64,000 nucleotides of DNA, taken from contig KV423997.1 in the NCBI GenBank assembly GCA_001632435.1, positions 62,001 through 126,000 on the forward strand, written 5' to 3'. A program made the translations under genes and the position numbers. The notes under the pieces were generated by a model. That model searched no databases, had not been told where the DNA came from, and saw only the letters and a program-made list of their open reading frames with translations. Below are positions 23,204-34,850 of this stretch, piece by piece. How positions within the stretch are numbered: the first letter of the stretch is position 1; each line of letters starts with the position of its first letter. This DNA comes from Calocera cornea HHB12733. Lineage: Eukaryota > Basidiomycota > Dacrymycetes > Dacrymycetales > Dacrymycetaceae.

Positions 23204-23758
23204 GTTGCCGGTCCCCTTTGATGGTCGGTGTTGAGCACGGCGAGAAGGAGGCGGGAGGGAGGGGGGTGGACGGGGACGGGGACGTGGACGGTGCTGTGGA
23301 CGGTGCTCGTGTGCCCAGTCGTCGCTCGCGGTCTCTGCAATTCTCGTTCACCGCCGCAGAGTGAAAGTGTCGATTTTTGCTTTTTGGTCCCGACGCCGCC
23401 CGTGCTTCTTTCTGATTCCGCTAGGGTCGGGGCGGGCTGACAATGATCCCATCGTGGACAATTAATGCACACTCAACTCCCTACAATGAATACGCTGGCT
23501 GGACAATGGACACCATCGTTCCTCTGAACGAATTGTGTCTAGCGGTCGGTTGATGGTAATTAATGACCACCGTCTCCGCCCAACCTCCGCCCGACCGCCC
23601 GTCCCTACACATGTGACCGCAACAATGACCGGCCCGAGCGAAGCATCGTCTCCCGAATGAATGCACACCAACAAGCCTGCGACGGCGTTCATGCTTGCAC
23701 CTTCGCCATCTCCTTCCCTCTTCGGGCATTCAGAGCCGTGTGCGTGCATTGAGAGGAG
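23204..23758. promoter_or_regulatory. Divergent promoter region NOP58 / lactate dehydrogenase 1
   Basis: 555 bp without a supported gene. It holds a G-rich tract (23255-23300) near NOP58 and the GCTAGGGTC motif at 23420-23428. Confidence 0.45.
23420..23428. promoter_or_regulatory. GCTAGGGTC motif upstream of NOP58
   Basis: Lies 217 bp upstream of the NOP58 start. It is the same as the site upstream of NOP9 and one base different from that upstream of ENP1. Confidence 0.4.
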
Positions 23759-25872
23759 ATGTTGCGCGAGAGTGCACGGGCGAGCGCTGGCGTCTGCCGG
23801 TCCACATTGGGGACAGCGAGGAGCGTGCACCACCACCTCCCCGGTCGACGCATCACAGCCCGGGGCCCAGTCGTCTCCGGAGGGGGGATATGGACCGAAC
23901 TCCTAGCCCTCACCCTCCTCGCTGTGCGCCCTCTTCCCACTCTCCCCGTGCAAGTGCTGACAGCCCACAGGGAACAGGCATCTACGCGACGCAGCGGCTA
24001 CGGGAACCACAGCCTCGAGGGACGGCGCGCCAGCAGGCCGTGAGCCTCGCGGACGTGCCGCTCGTATCCTACCCGGAGCTACAGAAGCATACCACGAGAG
24101 AGAGCTGCTGGATCCTCGTCCGCGGCCAGGTCTACGAGTGCGCCCTCTTTCCTCCTTCTCCTTAGGCCGGAAGCTCACGCGAAGGCAGCGTGACAGACTT
24201 CCTCTCCAAGCATCCGGCCGGCGCGCAGGTCATCCTCGCCAACGCGGGGAAGGACGCGACAAGCGTGTACGGCGCCTTCCACCCTCCGGGGCTGGTCGAC
24301 AGCCTGCTCTCGCCCTCGCAGCACCTCGGCGCCATCGACCCCTCTACCCTCCCAGCGGGCGAGCGCGGGACAGGGACAGCTGTGCAGCTGACGGAGGATG
24401 AGCAGCGGGTCGAGCGGGCCAGGCGGGAAGCCCCCCCTGTGGACTCATGCATTAGCGTGCAGGACCTGGAGGACGTCGCGCGGGGGGTGATGAGCAAGCT
24501 CGCTTGGGGGTACTGTATGTCCGGCGCGGACAGCATGAGCGGTGCGCCCTCCTGCGCCCTCCCCGTCCCTGCGTTACCTGACGGGCACGCAGCATACAAG
24601 AACAACATCGCCGCCTTCTCGCGGTACGCCTTACGCCCGCGCGTCCTCCGCCCAGTAGCAGACATCGACATGCGCACGGCCCTCCTCGGCTTCCCCAGCG
24701 CCCTCCCCATCTTCGTCTCCCCCGCCGCGAACGCGGGGCTCGGCCACCCGCTCGGCGAGCTCGGCATCCTGCGCGGCTCCTTCCGCGGGGGGATCATTCA
24801 GGGCGTGGCCTCGGCCTCGTCGCGCAGCCTTGCGGAGCTGGAGCGGGCGCAGGGGGAGGGACACGTGATGTTCTTCCAGCTGTATGTGAACAAGGACCGC
24901 CGGGTCAGTGAGCGGCTGCTGAGGGAGGCGGAGCAGCGGGGGTGCAAGGCCGTGTTCTGGACGGTGGACACGGCCGTGCCGGGGAAGAGGGAGCTGGATC
25001 TGAAGACGCGCGGGCTGCCGAGTCCGGTGAGTTTGGCCGCGGGAACGCCAGGCGAGTGAGGTATGGGGAGCGCTAAGCGTGGATCAGGGAGCGGTCGCTG
25101 CCGGCGGGAAGAAGACGGCGACGCAGGCTGGGATCGCCAGTTCGTTGGGGGACTACTTCGACGCGAACCTGCAGTGGTCTGACCTGGCCTGGCTACGCGT
25201 ACGCTTTCCTGGCCTCCCGCAGAATGTCCTTCTGACACGCGCATGGCAGAGCGTGACGGGGATGCCGATCATCGTTAAGGGGGTTCAGACGGTGGAGGAT
25301 GTGGAGCTGGCGGTCGAGCACGGGTGCAGGGCCGTGGTGCTGTCGAACCATGGTGGGCGGCAGCTGGACTAGTGCGTGCCTCGGCAACTCCTTCCCCGTT
25401 ATTCCTAACTACGATTCGCAGCGCACGGGCACCCATAGACGTCCTCTACGAGCTGCGCCAGCGCAGGCCGGATATCCTGGACGAGAACAAGATCGAGGTG
25501 TATCTTGACAGTGGGGTGCGGCGAGGGACGGATGTCGTCAAGGCGCTCTGCCTGGGCGCGACGGCTGTGGGCATGGGCAGGCCGTTCTGGTTCTCTAATG
25601 CCGCGTATGGCGAGGTGCGTTGTCCTGCCAGATCGCGTGCGGTGTCAGGGTGCTGACTAGACCACAGGAGGGTGTAGTGAAGCTCATTGATAGTGAGTCG
25701 GTATGACGCATGAGGTGCGAGGAGTTGACATGCGCATGTAGTCATGGCGGAAGAGATCGCCACGACGATGCGGCTACTTGGGGCGACGAGGATATCAGAG
25801 CTCAGACCAGAGATGGTCGTTCGTGTAAGGGAGTTCGACCCGAGGAAGCCTTACCATCGCCCACGTCTGTAG
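23759..25872 (+). CDS. L-lactate dehydrogenase (cytochrome), flavocytochrome b2, copy 1
   Basis: Mitochondrial intermembrane-space enzyme that oxidises L-lactate to pyruvate and passes electrons to cytochrome c. Exon 1 (23759-23923) encodes an Arg-rich presequence with a hydrophobic segment ([14 protein letters not shown]) as in the paralog at 28.0-30.0 kb, so this start is preferred. Next comes a cytochrome b5 domain ([31 protein letters not shown]; second heme His in GAFHPPG), in which the usual HPGG is HPAG. The FMN domain follows: [66 protein letters not shown], the active-site SNHGGRQLD and [20 protein letters not shown]. About seven introns; ends PYHRPRL. The gene is clearly more GC-rich than its paralog. 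The family also includes mandelate and glycolate oxidases, so lactate is the likely but not proven substrate. Confidence 0.88.
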
Positions 25873-26084
25873 CAATGGGCAGAGGATGAGCGGAAGACTG
25901 TTCTCGGTGGGTCACACTTGTATTAATCACAGATGTCAATAAATATGGGGATACGCGGGATGTGCAAGGGAACAGTTCTTGGTGAATTATGTCACGACAG
26001 TACCCAAAACAATGCGACAGCTTAAATGTACGTTCAGCTGTCGCTCAGGCTAGGGAAAGAATGACCAGTGGAACACTGGGACCT

Positions 26085-27258
26085 CTATACAGTGGACCCG
26101 CCAAGGATGGAGGCCGCCTGGGCAGGCGTGACCATGGAGACGTCCGTTATGTTCGCAGAGGCGTGTACTGCGAGCTCGGACAAGATCTCCATCTGAGAGT
26201 CGACGAAGGCGATAGCGGGGCCGGCCACGACGCTGTTCACGTTCTGGGTGAGGATATCGGTGCTGAGGGGAGTGGAGGAATTGGTGATCCACGCGAAGAC
26301 GTAGCCGTTGATGGCGGGCGTCGCGCACGCCGTGATGGGCTGGACGACGGCTTCGGTGGAGGCGCCGGAGGTCCACTGGCACCAGAAGGCGTTCGGGTCA
26401 ACAGTCTGGCTGGTCGCATTGCCCCAAGTCCAGTTCAGGGGCGCACCAGCCGGCGCAGCAGCAAACAGGTGGGTGATCTGCGGGACCATGGGAAGGTTCA
26501 CTAGACTTGCGTCAGATCGATGTGGTGGTGAACTAGGTATAGACTCACTCGGGAAGATCTCGCAGCCAGTGAGGAACTGCCCCACCATGGCAAGCAGCTG
26601 GGGTGGAGTGAGGGCGACATCATAGTCTTGTGGCACGGAGCTGCCACCATTGAAGACGTTGTACAGTGTTTGGTGTCGCGCCTCAACGGTCATAATATTG
26701 GCAGCATCCAGGAGGAGCTCGGGATCGTCGAGCATCGCCATGGCGCTCATGTAGGCGGACATGCCGATGTACTCCATCTCACGCCCGAACTGGAGCCAGG
26801 TTGCGGGATCCGTCAGGACAGGCGCGAAGTGGAATGCGCACGTGCTGATCGGCTCGGCACCCAGCGCTTCGATGGCAGAGCTCCAGAACTGGATGTGGCT
26901 GGTTTGGTCTTGGGCGAAGTTGCTGCATCACTGTGAGCGACGAGCTCAACATACTCGGGAGAGCTCTTACAGAAGATCTGACAAAACGAGGTCAGGAATG
27001 GCCCAGCCAGCAGCTGCAAAGTCGGCGGATGAGAACTGAGAAAGACCCTCGAGGTAATAGGTCGCCTCGAACTCCTCCATCATGTGCAGGAACTCTGCGA
27101 GAACGATCAGTCACCCAAGACCAATCATAGGCACTTCAATGCGTACGGAGGGTTTGGAGGTCGTTTGCAGTGTTTATCCGCTTGGCCTTGGGCAATGGCA
27201 CAGCCAGAGCAAGCCCGGAGGCAGCCAGAAGAGCAGTGGCAGAGCGGATGAAGTGCAT
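26085..27258 (-). CDS. Secreted ferritin-like domain protein (Rds1 type)
   Basis: The start at 27258 gives a signal peptide (MHFIRSATALLAASGLALAV). The ferritin-like four-helix region shows FLHMMEEFEATYYLEGLSQF, SHIQFWSSAIEALGAEPIST, GREMEYIGMSAYMSAM and MTVEARHQTLYNVFNGG, with spaced Glu/His residues of the kind that can bind a di-metal centre. The C-terminal half (LVNLPMVPQI...ASILGGSTV) is Ala/Thr-rich. About 320 residues and several introns. Rds1 of fission yeast is a stress- and nutrient-responsive protein; the molecular role is unknown. It lies between two lactate dehydrogenase paralogs and is convergent with the first (212-bp gap). Confidence 0.78.
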
Positions 27259-28031
27259 GATGTGTTGTGGATTCAGATCAAGCTGAAACGAGAGAACGTG
27301 AGGATAGCCTGTATCGTGAGGGCGCAGCCCTAGAACCCAGTCGAGGGTAGTGGGAGGAGAAGTGGTAATTTGACAGAGCTACCCGAGCCCAAAGAGAACG
27401 AAGTGAGGAGGAGAAAGTTGGTGAATGCATAGTCGTGCTTCTCGCTGGCGTATTTGAAGGCATTGGACCTGTTGGCTGCGGAAATCTCGAGACGACAACG
27501 AACAGAAACAGGTCGACTCATAAGTGTTGTAAGGCTGCGAGCGGGTGAGATGGTCGTCGGTTCGGCGAGGGTCTGCGGGTGTTCGCGTAGCTGGGGGTGG
27601 AGACGCGTCCGACGCCATGGTCACGCCTCTGATATTCTGACAATGGCTGTACGCGGGTATGGCACGTCCGGCATTTTCAACAGCTCCTACACACTGTTGG
27701 CCACTCATTACGTGGGAACGTAGCCGATAGGCATATGGCCATCTGGGCTGCTCGTGGCTCCTGTCAGACAGTCCACGCTGCCAATGCCTGCACCACGCAT
27801 TCGGCTCGGAAGTCCCATCGGGAATGCGGCCACGAGATAGACGCCGACGTCCGGGCTCCACTGCGCATTCGAGAGGTACGACCGCAACGCTTTCACGATG
27901 GCTATACTGCCCCATCTTTCGATCCGCTCTCGCGTGAGGTATAACCCTTTGCCATTACGAGAGCCAACTACAGCCAATGTGGTGGTCATAACAGAGCATG
28001 GGTAGACTAGCGTCTCGGCGTTCAGATCGGC
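27259..28031. other. Intergenic region between the ferritin-like gene and lactate dehydrogenase 2
   Basis: No gene is supported. A 93-codon frame at 27708-27989 (-) and a 178-codon frame at 27379-27915 (-) overlap one another and match no family I recognise. The segment next to 27258 should hold the promoter of the ferritin-like gene. Confidence 0.4.
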
Positions 28032-30047
28032 TCATGCCATCCGAGTGACCATCTCCGGCTTGAGCTCCGAGAGCTTGGTCACGCCGAGCAGGCGCATGCT
28101 GGTGGCAATCTCCTCCTCCAGGACTAAGCACGGCACGTCAGCTCCGGGACCCTCATGAAACAGAACGCGCGACTCACTCTCGATCACCTTGCGAACGCCC
28201 TCTTCACCGTAAGCACCATTGGCGAACAGGAACGGCCTGCCGAAACCGACGGCAGTTGCGCCGAGGCACAGTGCCTTGAGCACATCTGTTCCTCGGCGGA
28301 AGCCTCCGTCACAGTACACCTCGAGCTTCTTACCGTCCAGGATGTCCGGTCTGCGCTGGCGAAGCTCGTAGAGGACGTCTATGGAAGCAGGAGCGCTTGA
28401 TACATGCGTCAGCCAGGTACCGAGGAACGAGGAACAATCACACTCACTAATCTAACTGACGGCCACCGTGGTTCGACAGCAGAACACCGGCACAACCATA
28501 TTCTAATGCGAGCTCCACGTCCTCCACGCACTGTACTCCCTTAATGACGATGGGCAGGCTTGTTATGCTCTGCGAATTAGAAGTCAGTACCTCCCTGACA
28601 ATTCGAAGCAGGAGGGCCCACCCTAATCCAAGCAAGATCGTCCCACTTGAGGTTGGCATCGAAGTATCCGCCAAGAGAGTTTGCGACACCAGCGCGAAGA
28701 GCTGTCCCCTGAGCGCCCGAGTTATTAGTGCCCCGCTGATAGGCGTCTCAGGCCACGACGATTAACGAGACCGGGTCTGGAGAAAAGCTCACGATCACCG
28801 GGAGGCCCCTGGCCTTCATGTCCAGCTCGCGCTTGCCCAGCACGGGCGCGTCGACGGTCAGCATGATGCCCTTAAACCCGAGCTTGTCGATCTTGCGCAG
28901 CGTGTCCTCGGTGATCTTATGGTCCTTGTTGACGTAGAGCTGGAAGATGAGCGGCTGCCCCGGCTGGCGCGCGTCCGCAATCTCGTCGACCGTGCACGAC
29001 GCGTTGGACGAGATGCCCTGGATGATCCCGCACGCGGCCGCCCCGCGCGTGATGTTGATCTCGCCGAGTGGGTGGCCGAGCTTGGCCATCGCCGCGGGCG
29101 ACACGAAGATGGGCATCGTGCTGGGGATCCCGAGGATGGTCGTGGACATGTCGATGTCGCGGACGGGGCGGAGGACGCGCGGGCGGAACCAGTAGCGCGA
29201 GAAGGCGGCGATGTTGCTGTCGAACGCGCTGCCCGTGTCGGCCGTCGAGCGGTAGTAGCTCCAGCCGATCTTGGACAGGACGCTGTGCGCTTCTTCCTAC
29301 TCGCTCAGTCAGTACTCTCCCGCACGGCGAGTCATGTCCCGAGGTACCTCAATGTCATTCAGGTTGATCATCAGGTTGATGTTGGGGATGTTCTTTCTGG
29401 CCTGCTCCACCCTGATTTCGTCCTCCGTCTGCACGGCCTCCACCTGGGGTAGCGTCGCCGGGTCCACGACTCCGAGGTGCTGCTCGGGCTTCAGGAGCGT
29501 CTCGAAGAATCCCGCAGAGTGTATCGACTCGTAGATCTTGGTCGCGTCCTGCCCGGCGTTCTTGAGGATGACCGCGGCTCCGCCTGGGTGCAGGTCGAGG
29601 AAGTCCGTCACACTGGACCCAGGTCAGTGACGCCGACTCAGGATAAAAGGGTTGTACGCACTCGAAGATCTGGTCCTTGACCATAATCCAGCAGCTCTCA
29701 CGGGTCGTGTGCTTCTGCAGCTCCTCGTAGGGGATGATGCGTACACCGGAGGGGGTGGTCTGCGCCTGGCCCTTTGCCCTAGGCTTCGCATCGAGGTGCA
29801 CACGCTGGGAGAAAATGACAGTGCCGGCGACCTAAGGCTGCTCAGCAGAGTAAAGGGACTCAGAAAGAAGAGAGCTCACAGCCGCGGCTCCAACTATGAG
29901 CACCTCCGCCCAAATTCCCTGAGGCATCGCACTGCTGCCAGTCGCATACGACCTCCTTGCCAAAATCCTCGCGCCAGCCGAGCGGCCAGACGCCGCACTT
30001 CTCAGGACACCTTGTCGGACGACCGACTGCCTGATGTAACCCAGCAT
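28032..30047 (-). CDS. L-lactate dehydrogenase (cytochrome), flavocytochrome b2, copy 2
   Basis: Paralog of the gene at 23.8-25.9 kb with the same layout. The start at 30047 gives a basic presequence ([20 protein letters not shown]...ARRSYAT) and a hydrophobic segment ([13 protein letters not shown]), typical of bipartite targeting to the intermembrane space. The b5 domain has [15 protein letters not shown] and the canonical [17 protein letters not shown]. The FMN domain has [67 protein letters not shown], the active-site SNHGGRQLD and [20 protein letters not shown], ending [10 protein letters not shown]. About six introns. With intact HPGG and typical composition this is the more conventional copy. 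It lies in tandem downstream of NOP9 on the same strand. Confidence 0.9.
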
Positions 30048-30488
30048 CGTTCCGCACCGTCTATAGGAGGCCGTGTGCAGGTGCGAAAAGAGCTCGACAA
30101 CGGCGAGTGTGTAGCAGCGCTGGAGGTGTGTTACAAGATCGCTCCGATTCGTCTTAAATAGCAGGCCCTCGGGCCGGGAGGGCGTCCCGGTCACATGCGG
30201 GACAAAGAGGACCCTGCATTCCCCCACTTTGCGCCTTCTCCTCGTCGTCCCCGGGCCTCCGACGTGGTGGATGCGGTTCACACGCGGAAAAGGAAAGGAT
30301 ACCGCGCCTCCCCTTCGGCCGTCTTCGGCGCGAACTTTCACCGTCCACACGGGCACGGTCGAATACCACAGACCATGGCGGAACTAGACTCAATGCGTCA
30401 AGTAAGCGTGAGCTGATGTATGGTATACAATATGCAACGGTATTATGCAGCACGAGACAACACTGAATGCAGATAAAAGGCGGGCAGA
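30048..30488. other. Intergenic region upstream of lactate dehydrogenase 2
   Basis: 441 bp that include the promoter of lactate dehydrogenase 2 and the 3' flank of NOP9. An ATG at 30375 (+) followed by a possible intron would run antisense into NOP9; I do not accept it as a gene. Confidence 0.4.
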
Positions 30489-33069
30489 TCATGTCTTCTC
30501 CTTTCGCTTCTTCTTGGGTTTCGCCCCCCCCTTCTCACCCGTCCTCGTCTCCTTGATCGCGTCCAGAACACCGGCAAGGCTTTTGTCCCCCCCAACATCC
30601 AATACAACCGTTGTCGCCTTGCTGGCGCGCTCCGCTTCGCGCACTTGCCCATCAGCGCGCGCTGGCGCTGGCTTGGGCCGTTTCAGCTTCGGGCCAGCAC
30701 TGAATAACGCGTCGATCTCGTCAGCCTCGGCCGCCCGGGCTTTCCGTTTCTTCGTCAGCACCGCATCTGGCGCAAGGGTGCGGTTTGTATTACTCGTTTT
30801 GTCTGCGGCTGCCGTCGTCGTCTTGTGCATGGTCGGCGCTGCAGGGGTAGGCGGCGGGGCTGATGCTGTAGCGGCTGACTGAGCGGCCTTCCACTCCTCG
30901 GGCTTGCGCTGGAGCAGTGTAAAGCGCATCTTGCGCGCGAAGAACCTGCCGTAGTGCGAGGCAGCCAGGAAGGTCTCGTACTTCAACAGAGACCTCGCGA
31001 TCTTTTCCTGCTCTGACGTCAGCTGCTGACCCAACGGGCATGCGGATACACTGCGTACTTTGAGGAACGTGTCCGCCTTGGCCCAGCACAGATCGCCCAC
31101 GCGACTGCCGATCCTGTCGTCCACCAGCTCCTGGTAGTGTCCCAGGAAGGCGGTGATCCACTGCCGCTTATTCTTGTGTGGAACGGTGGGCGACTCGAGC
31201 AGCGCGTCGATCACGCGCGCGCTCGTTGCGTGGTGGGCAAGGGCGAGCCGCTGCGGTATTGGGAGGGACTCGAGGGAGGAAATTATGAGCTCGTTGGAGG
31301 GAGAGGGGAGTCGCAGGAGCGCTTGGAGGAGGAGCGAGCCTTGCATCGTTATTGGGTCCGCGTCGGGCTGCTTGCGGTAGGATGCTTTGGGCGCGGCGTC
31401 CTCTGTAGTCTCCGGCTTGGACAGGACTTGCAGATTGGCATCCTTGAAAGCCTGTAACACCGTTAGCTCATTTCAAAGGACCGAAGAATGATACTGACTG
31501 AGTATGACATGCAAGTCAGCATGCATGGCACAATGTCCTTCTTCTCGGTCTCATCTGTGATGCCAAACGCCGACTTGACAGCCTCCACCGCGGCCCCGCC
31601 TTGCCCCGCCTCGGTTGCACGTATGATCGCAGACCGCAGAGCGCCGGTGCGACTGTGTTCTGCAAAGGTATGAGACAATTGAAAAGACGCAGGGGACATC
31701 ACACATACTAAGGATGCCGGCCCATCTGCCGTTCATCTCCTCCCACAACTCCTCCAGCTGCTCCGCGCTCAGCCGGCTCACAGCACTCGCCACTACAAAG
31801 TTGGCCACGGGGTGCACGCAAAGCTTGGCGAGCTTGCCCTTGAAGTATACGTCCCACAGCTTGTTGATCACACTTTCTGGCGCGGCGGTGAGGATCGCTT
31901 CAAGGATATGAGAGGCGGTGGCGTCGCGCAACATCGTCTCGACATAGTCAGACGCTTGGATGTCCTCGACCTCATTGTGCGTATCACCGATAAGCCCCCC
32001 AAGGAAGCTATCCATGATCGACCCCTCCTCGTCTGCGAGCTCCGCCCTCGCCTCAACCTGCAACATCAGCTGCATAAGCGGGTTCGCAGCCTTGTGGCTC
32101 GCGAGCGAGCGGACAGAGTTGGCGTCCATCTGCTCCCGGAGCTGCTTGACCATCCCGATTGCCATCTGGGGGAAGTCGACAGGCACCTTCTTTTGGTAGA
32201 TGGACGGGTCGGGGCCGTCGATGATCGCCGTCATGGGGCCCTGCTTGGCACGGTATTTGGTGGATTTCTTGCTTCGCGCTAGCCCAGAGGTGGCGGAGAT
32301 CGAGAGGGGGATATTGTCTCCGCACAGGAGGATGAGTAGCGCTCCGAGCACGTGCGAGCCGAAGTGGTCCATAACAACCGACGAGAGGGCGGGCAGCAGC
32401 TCATCGTAGGCGGCTTTGATGAGCTCCGTCATCGTCCGTAAGATACCGGCTTCCTCGTCGGTGGTTGAGGGCTTGGGTAGTATGCCACGGCATTCGCGGG
32501 AAACCGTGTCCGCTGAGAGGGTGACAAGTGTCTGGCAGACGTGCGAGGCGAAGCGATGGCATGCGAGCTGTGTGAACCTAGGGCAGAAATCAGCAACCGC
32601 CGTGGAGTGAGAGCATACATCGTACTCACGCTCCTGAAAGTCGATCAAAGAGCACCCTCCTGCTAAAGTCGTCCATGGAGTGCATCATTCTCTCCAAGAT
32701 GACAGAGCACTCCGGGTCGGTAGCCAGCTGCAACTCCTTCCCGTTCAGCTCCTCCAGCGCGGCATTGAGGAACATCTTCCTCGTCTCATTTGGGTCTTCC
32801 CCTTCCACCAGGCCAGCATCTTCCTCTTCATAGCCAGATTGCCATCCCTTCAGCTTGTCGTCCACCATCCGGAAGTAGGCCTTGACGTCCGGGTCGAGCA
32901 CGCCAAACGGGTAGTTCGCATCGTGCTCCTCGGATGGGCCAGCTTCGGACTGGACGATCCATGATGGCTCTCCTGTCTGCTCTTGCTCCTCTTGATATGC
33001 CGGCTCTTCGGCCTCGCCCTCAGTCCCCTTCTTATGCTTTCTCCCACGCTTTCGCTGTTCTCGAGGCAT
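30489..33069 (-). CDS. NOP9: Nucleolar pumilio-repeat protein Nop9
   Basis: RNA-binding protein of early 40S assembly; in yeast it binds near the 20S pre-rRNA 3' cleavage site and delays Nob1. The start at 33069 (MPREQRKRGRKHKKGTEGEA) is basic, then acidic. PUF-type repeats run through the middle: LATDPECSVILERMMHSMDD, ACHRFASHVCQTLV, VVMDHFGSHVLGALL, DATASHILEAILTAAPESVI, VHPVANFVVASAV, MQGSLLLQALLRLPSPSNEL and HHATSARVIDALLESP, ending with YGRFFARKMRFTLLQRKPEE. The tail is Lys-rich (KPKKKRKEKT) and fits nucleolar localisation. About 780 residues, with introns near 31.45-31.75 and 32.58-32.63 kb. Divergent from ERG27 (320 bp). Confidence 0.92.
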
Positions 33070-33389
33070 GTTTGTCCAAGTGAATGGATGATGGACGGGT
33101 GGCGAAAACCTTGGCTAGGGTCCTCGATGATCGACAACGAATTTGCCTGGGAAAATTCACTTACGTAACCGACTTGGGGAATGAATGGGAGGAGGGAAGC
33201 GTCAGGGACAGCGAGCGGTTGGGGAGATCGACAGTCACCGTCGGGGACAGCTCGGCGAACCTTCTGCCCGCTCTTACACAGTCGCACCGTTGTCAGCCAT
33301 TGGCGGCGCTGTGGAGCGTCTACCACGGGTTCTGCGGTGCCTCAAGAGGCTGCTTGTGACCTTAGACCTTTGTCACAACTACTCTCCAT
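33070..33389. promoter_or_regulatory. Divergent promoter region NOP9 / ERG27
   Basis: 320 bp between start codons. GCTAGGGTC at 33114-33122 lies 45 bp upstream of the NOP9 start and matches sites upstream of NOP58 and ENP1. Confidence 0.45.
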
Positions 33390-34761
33390 ATGGCAGAGGA
33401 ACGCAGACTGGTGGTCGTCGTGACCGGAGCCAACAGGTGCGTACTTGGACCCACTGCTGCCAGCATGGAGCTCATGAAACTCAGTGGTGTTGGACTCGGC
33501 ATATGCAAGCGGATCATCCTCCAAATGGCAGGGGCGCTGCCACCCCTCGACACACCCACCTCAGGCGACGATGTCTCTTCTGCCGACTCGCTCACCCTCA
33601 TCCTCGCGTGCAGGAACAAGAAGCGCGCAGCAGCTGCGAAGGAGAAATGCCTACAACTTTTGGAGAAGAGCGGGGATCCAAATGGGTTCGGGAAGAGGCT
33701 GAGGATCGAGCCTGCCGATCTGGACTTGTGCAATATGCAGAACGTGTGGAACTTCTGCCGGACTATGAAGCAGAAGTCCGTATTATAGCTTCCTCCTATC
33801 CTTTCGCGTGTACTGATCAGTGCTCAGGTACGGTTATATAACACACCTCTTCCTCAACGCCGGCACCGGAAACTTCGTAGCGGTCAACTGGCCTCTCTGC
33901 GCATGGCAGATCCTCACAGAAGGCTACACAGCCCTCATGTATCCGAGGTTCAAGGTCCAGGGACTGGGCGCGATGACAGACGACGGATACGGGCTGGTGT
34001 GGCAGAGCAATGTCCTGGGGCATTTTATGATGGTGATCAGTTTCTCCAGCATACGATTGTCACGCTGACGCCGTTCTATAGGTGCGTCTCCTGACCGGGC
34101 TACTTGCAGCAAGTCCATATCACGATGCCCGTGTCATCTGGACCTCGTCGATGGAAGCCGATCTCGGCAACTTCGACCCCGACGACTGGCAGCTCTTCAA
34201 GAACAAATCTCCCTACGAGGCGACCAAATACCAGCAGGAGCTCATCTCGTTCTGCATGGACGACCAATTCGCGCGGAGCGAGGCGACGCGCCATGTGCGC
34301 AGCTTGGTCGCGGAGCCGGGTATATGCGCGAGCGCGATTTATACGGAGACGCTCGGGTGGTTCTTGGATAAAGCTATGATATTTGCTTTCTACCTGGTAC
34401 GTACAATTTGCATCATGCATAGTTTGAAGACTGATATCGTCTGTAGTGTCGCTGGGTAGGGTCCGCAGCGCACGTTGTCGACCCCTTCAAGGGCGCAGTC
34501 CCAGCGATCTACCTTGCCCTCGTAGCTGTGTGCCTCCTCCCCGTCGTAGGCGAGCCGACCCGCTGGGGCGCACGAACCAACTGGCTCGGGCGCGAATACC
34601 CCGCCGGCGTGCAGTTGAAGAATTGGGACATGCAAAAGGCGAAGGATTTGACCGCCAAGTGCGACAGGCTCTGCGAGTCGCTCATGCAGAAGTTCGAGCA
34701 TGAGGGCAGTGATGCGGTGTCGAACGGTTTTGCGAAGCCGAACGGCAATGGCAAGGCATAG
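33390..34761 (+). CDS. ERG27: 3-keto-steroid reductase (ergosterol C-4 demethylation)
   Basis: Short-chain dehydrogenase that reduces the 3-keto group during sterol C-4 demethylation, working with ERG25, ERG26 and ERG28 at the endoplasmic reticulum and lipid droplets. Exon 1 (33390-33436) joins the next exon to give VVVVTGANSGVGLGICKRI, the NADPH-binding Gly motif. Further on are ILACRNKKRA, ITHLFLNAGTGNF, QSNVLGHFMMV, VIWTSSMEA and the catalytic SPYEATKYQ (YxxxK). A hydrophobic segment (AAHVVDPFKGAVPAIYLALV) follows, and the C-terminus is VSNGFAKPNGNGKA. About 380 residues and four or five introns. It is convergent with CTU1 (89-bp gap). Confidence 0.9.
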
Positions 34762-34850
34762 CATCGAGATGGACTCACTAGATTGAACGCTGTTAGAAGA
34801 CTAGATAGTATACACATTAATGACTTTACGTACCTTCGTTTCCAAATCGA

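Noticed and set aside
27379..27989. Two minus-strand open frames between the ferritin-like gene and lactate dehydrogenase 2
   Set aside because: They overlap each other, show no domain, and are no longer than chance frames in GC-rich DNA.
30375..30560. ATG at 30375 with a following GT...AG pair, suggesting a small plus-strand gene
   Set aside because: It would run antisense into the conserved NOP9 C-terminus and encodes nothing recognisable.
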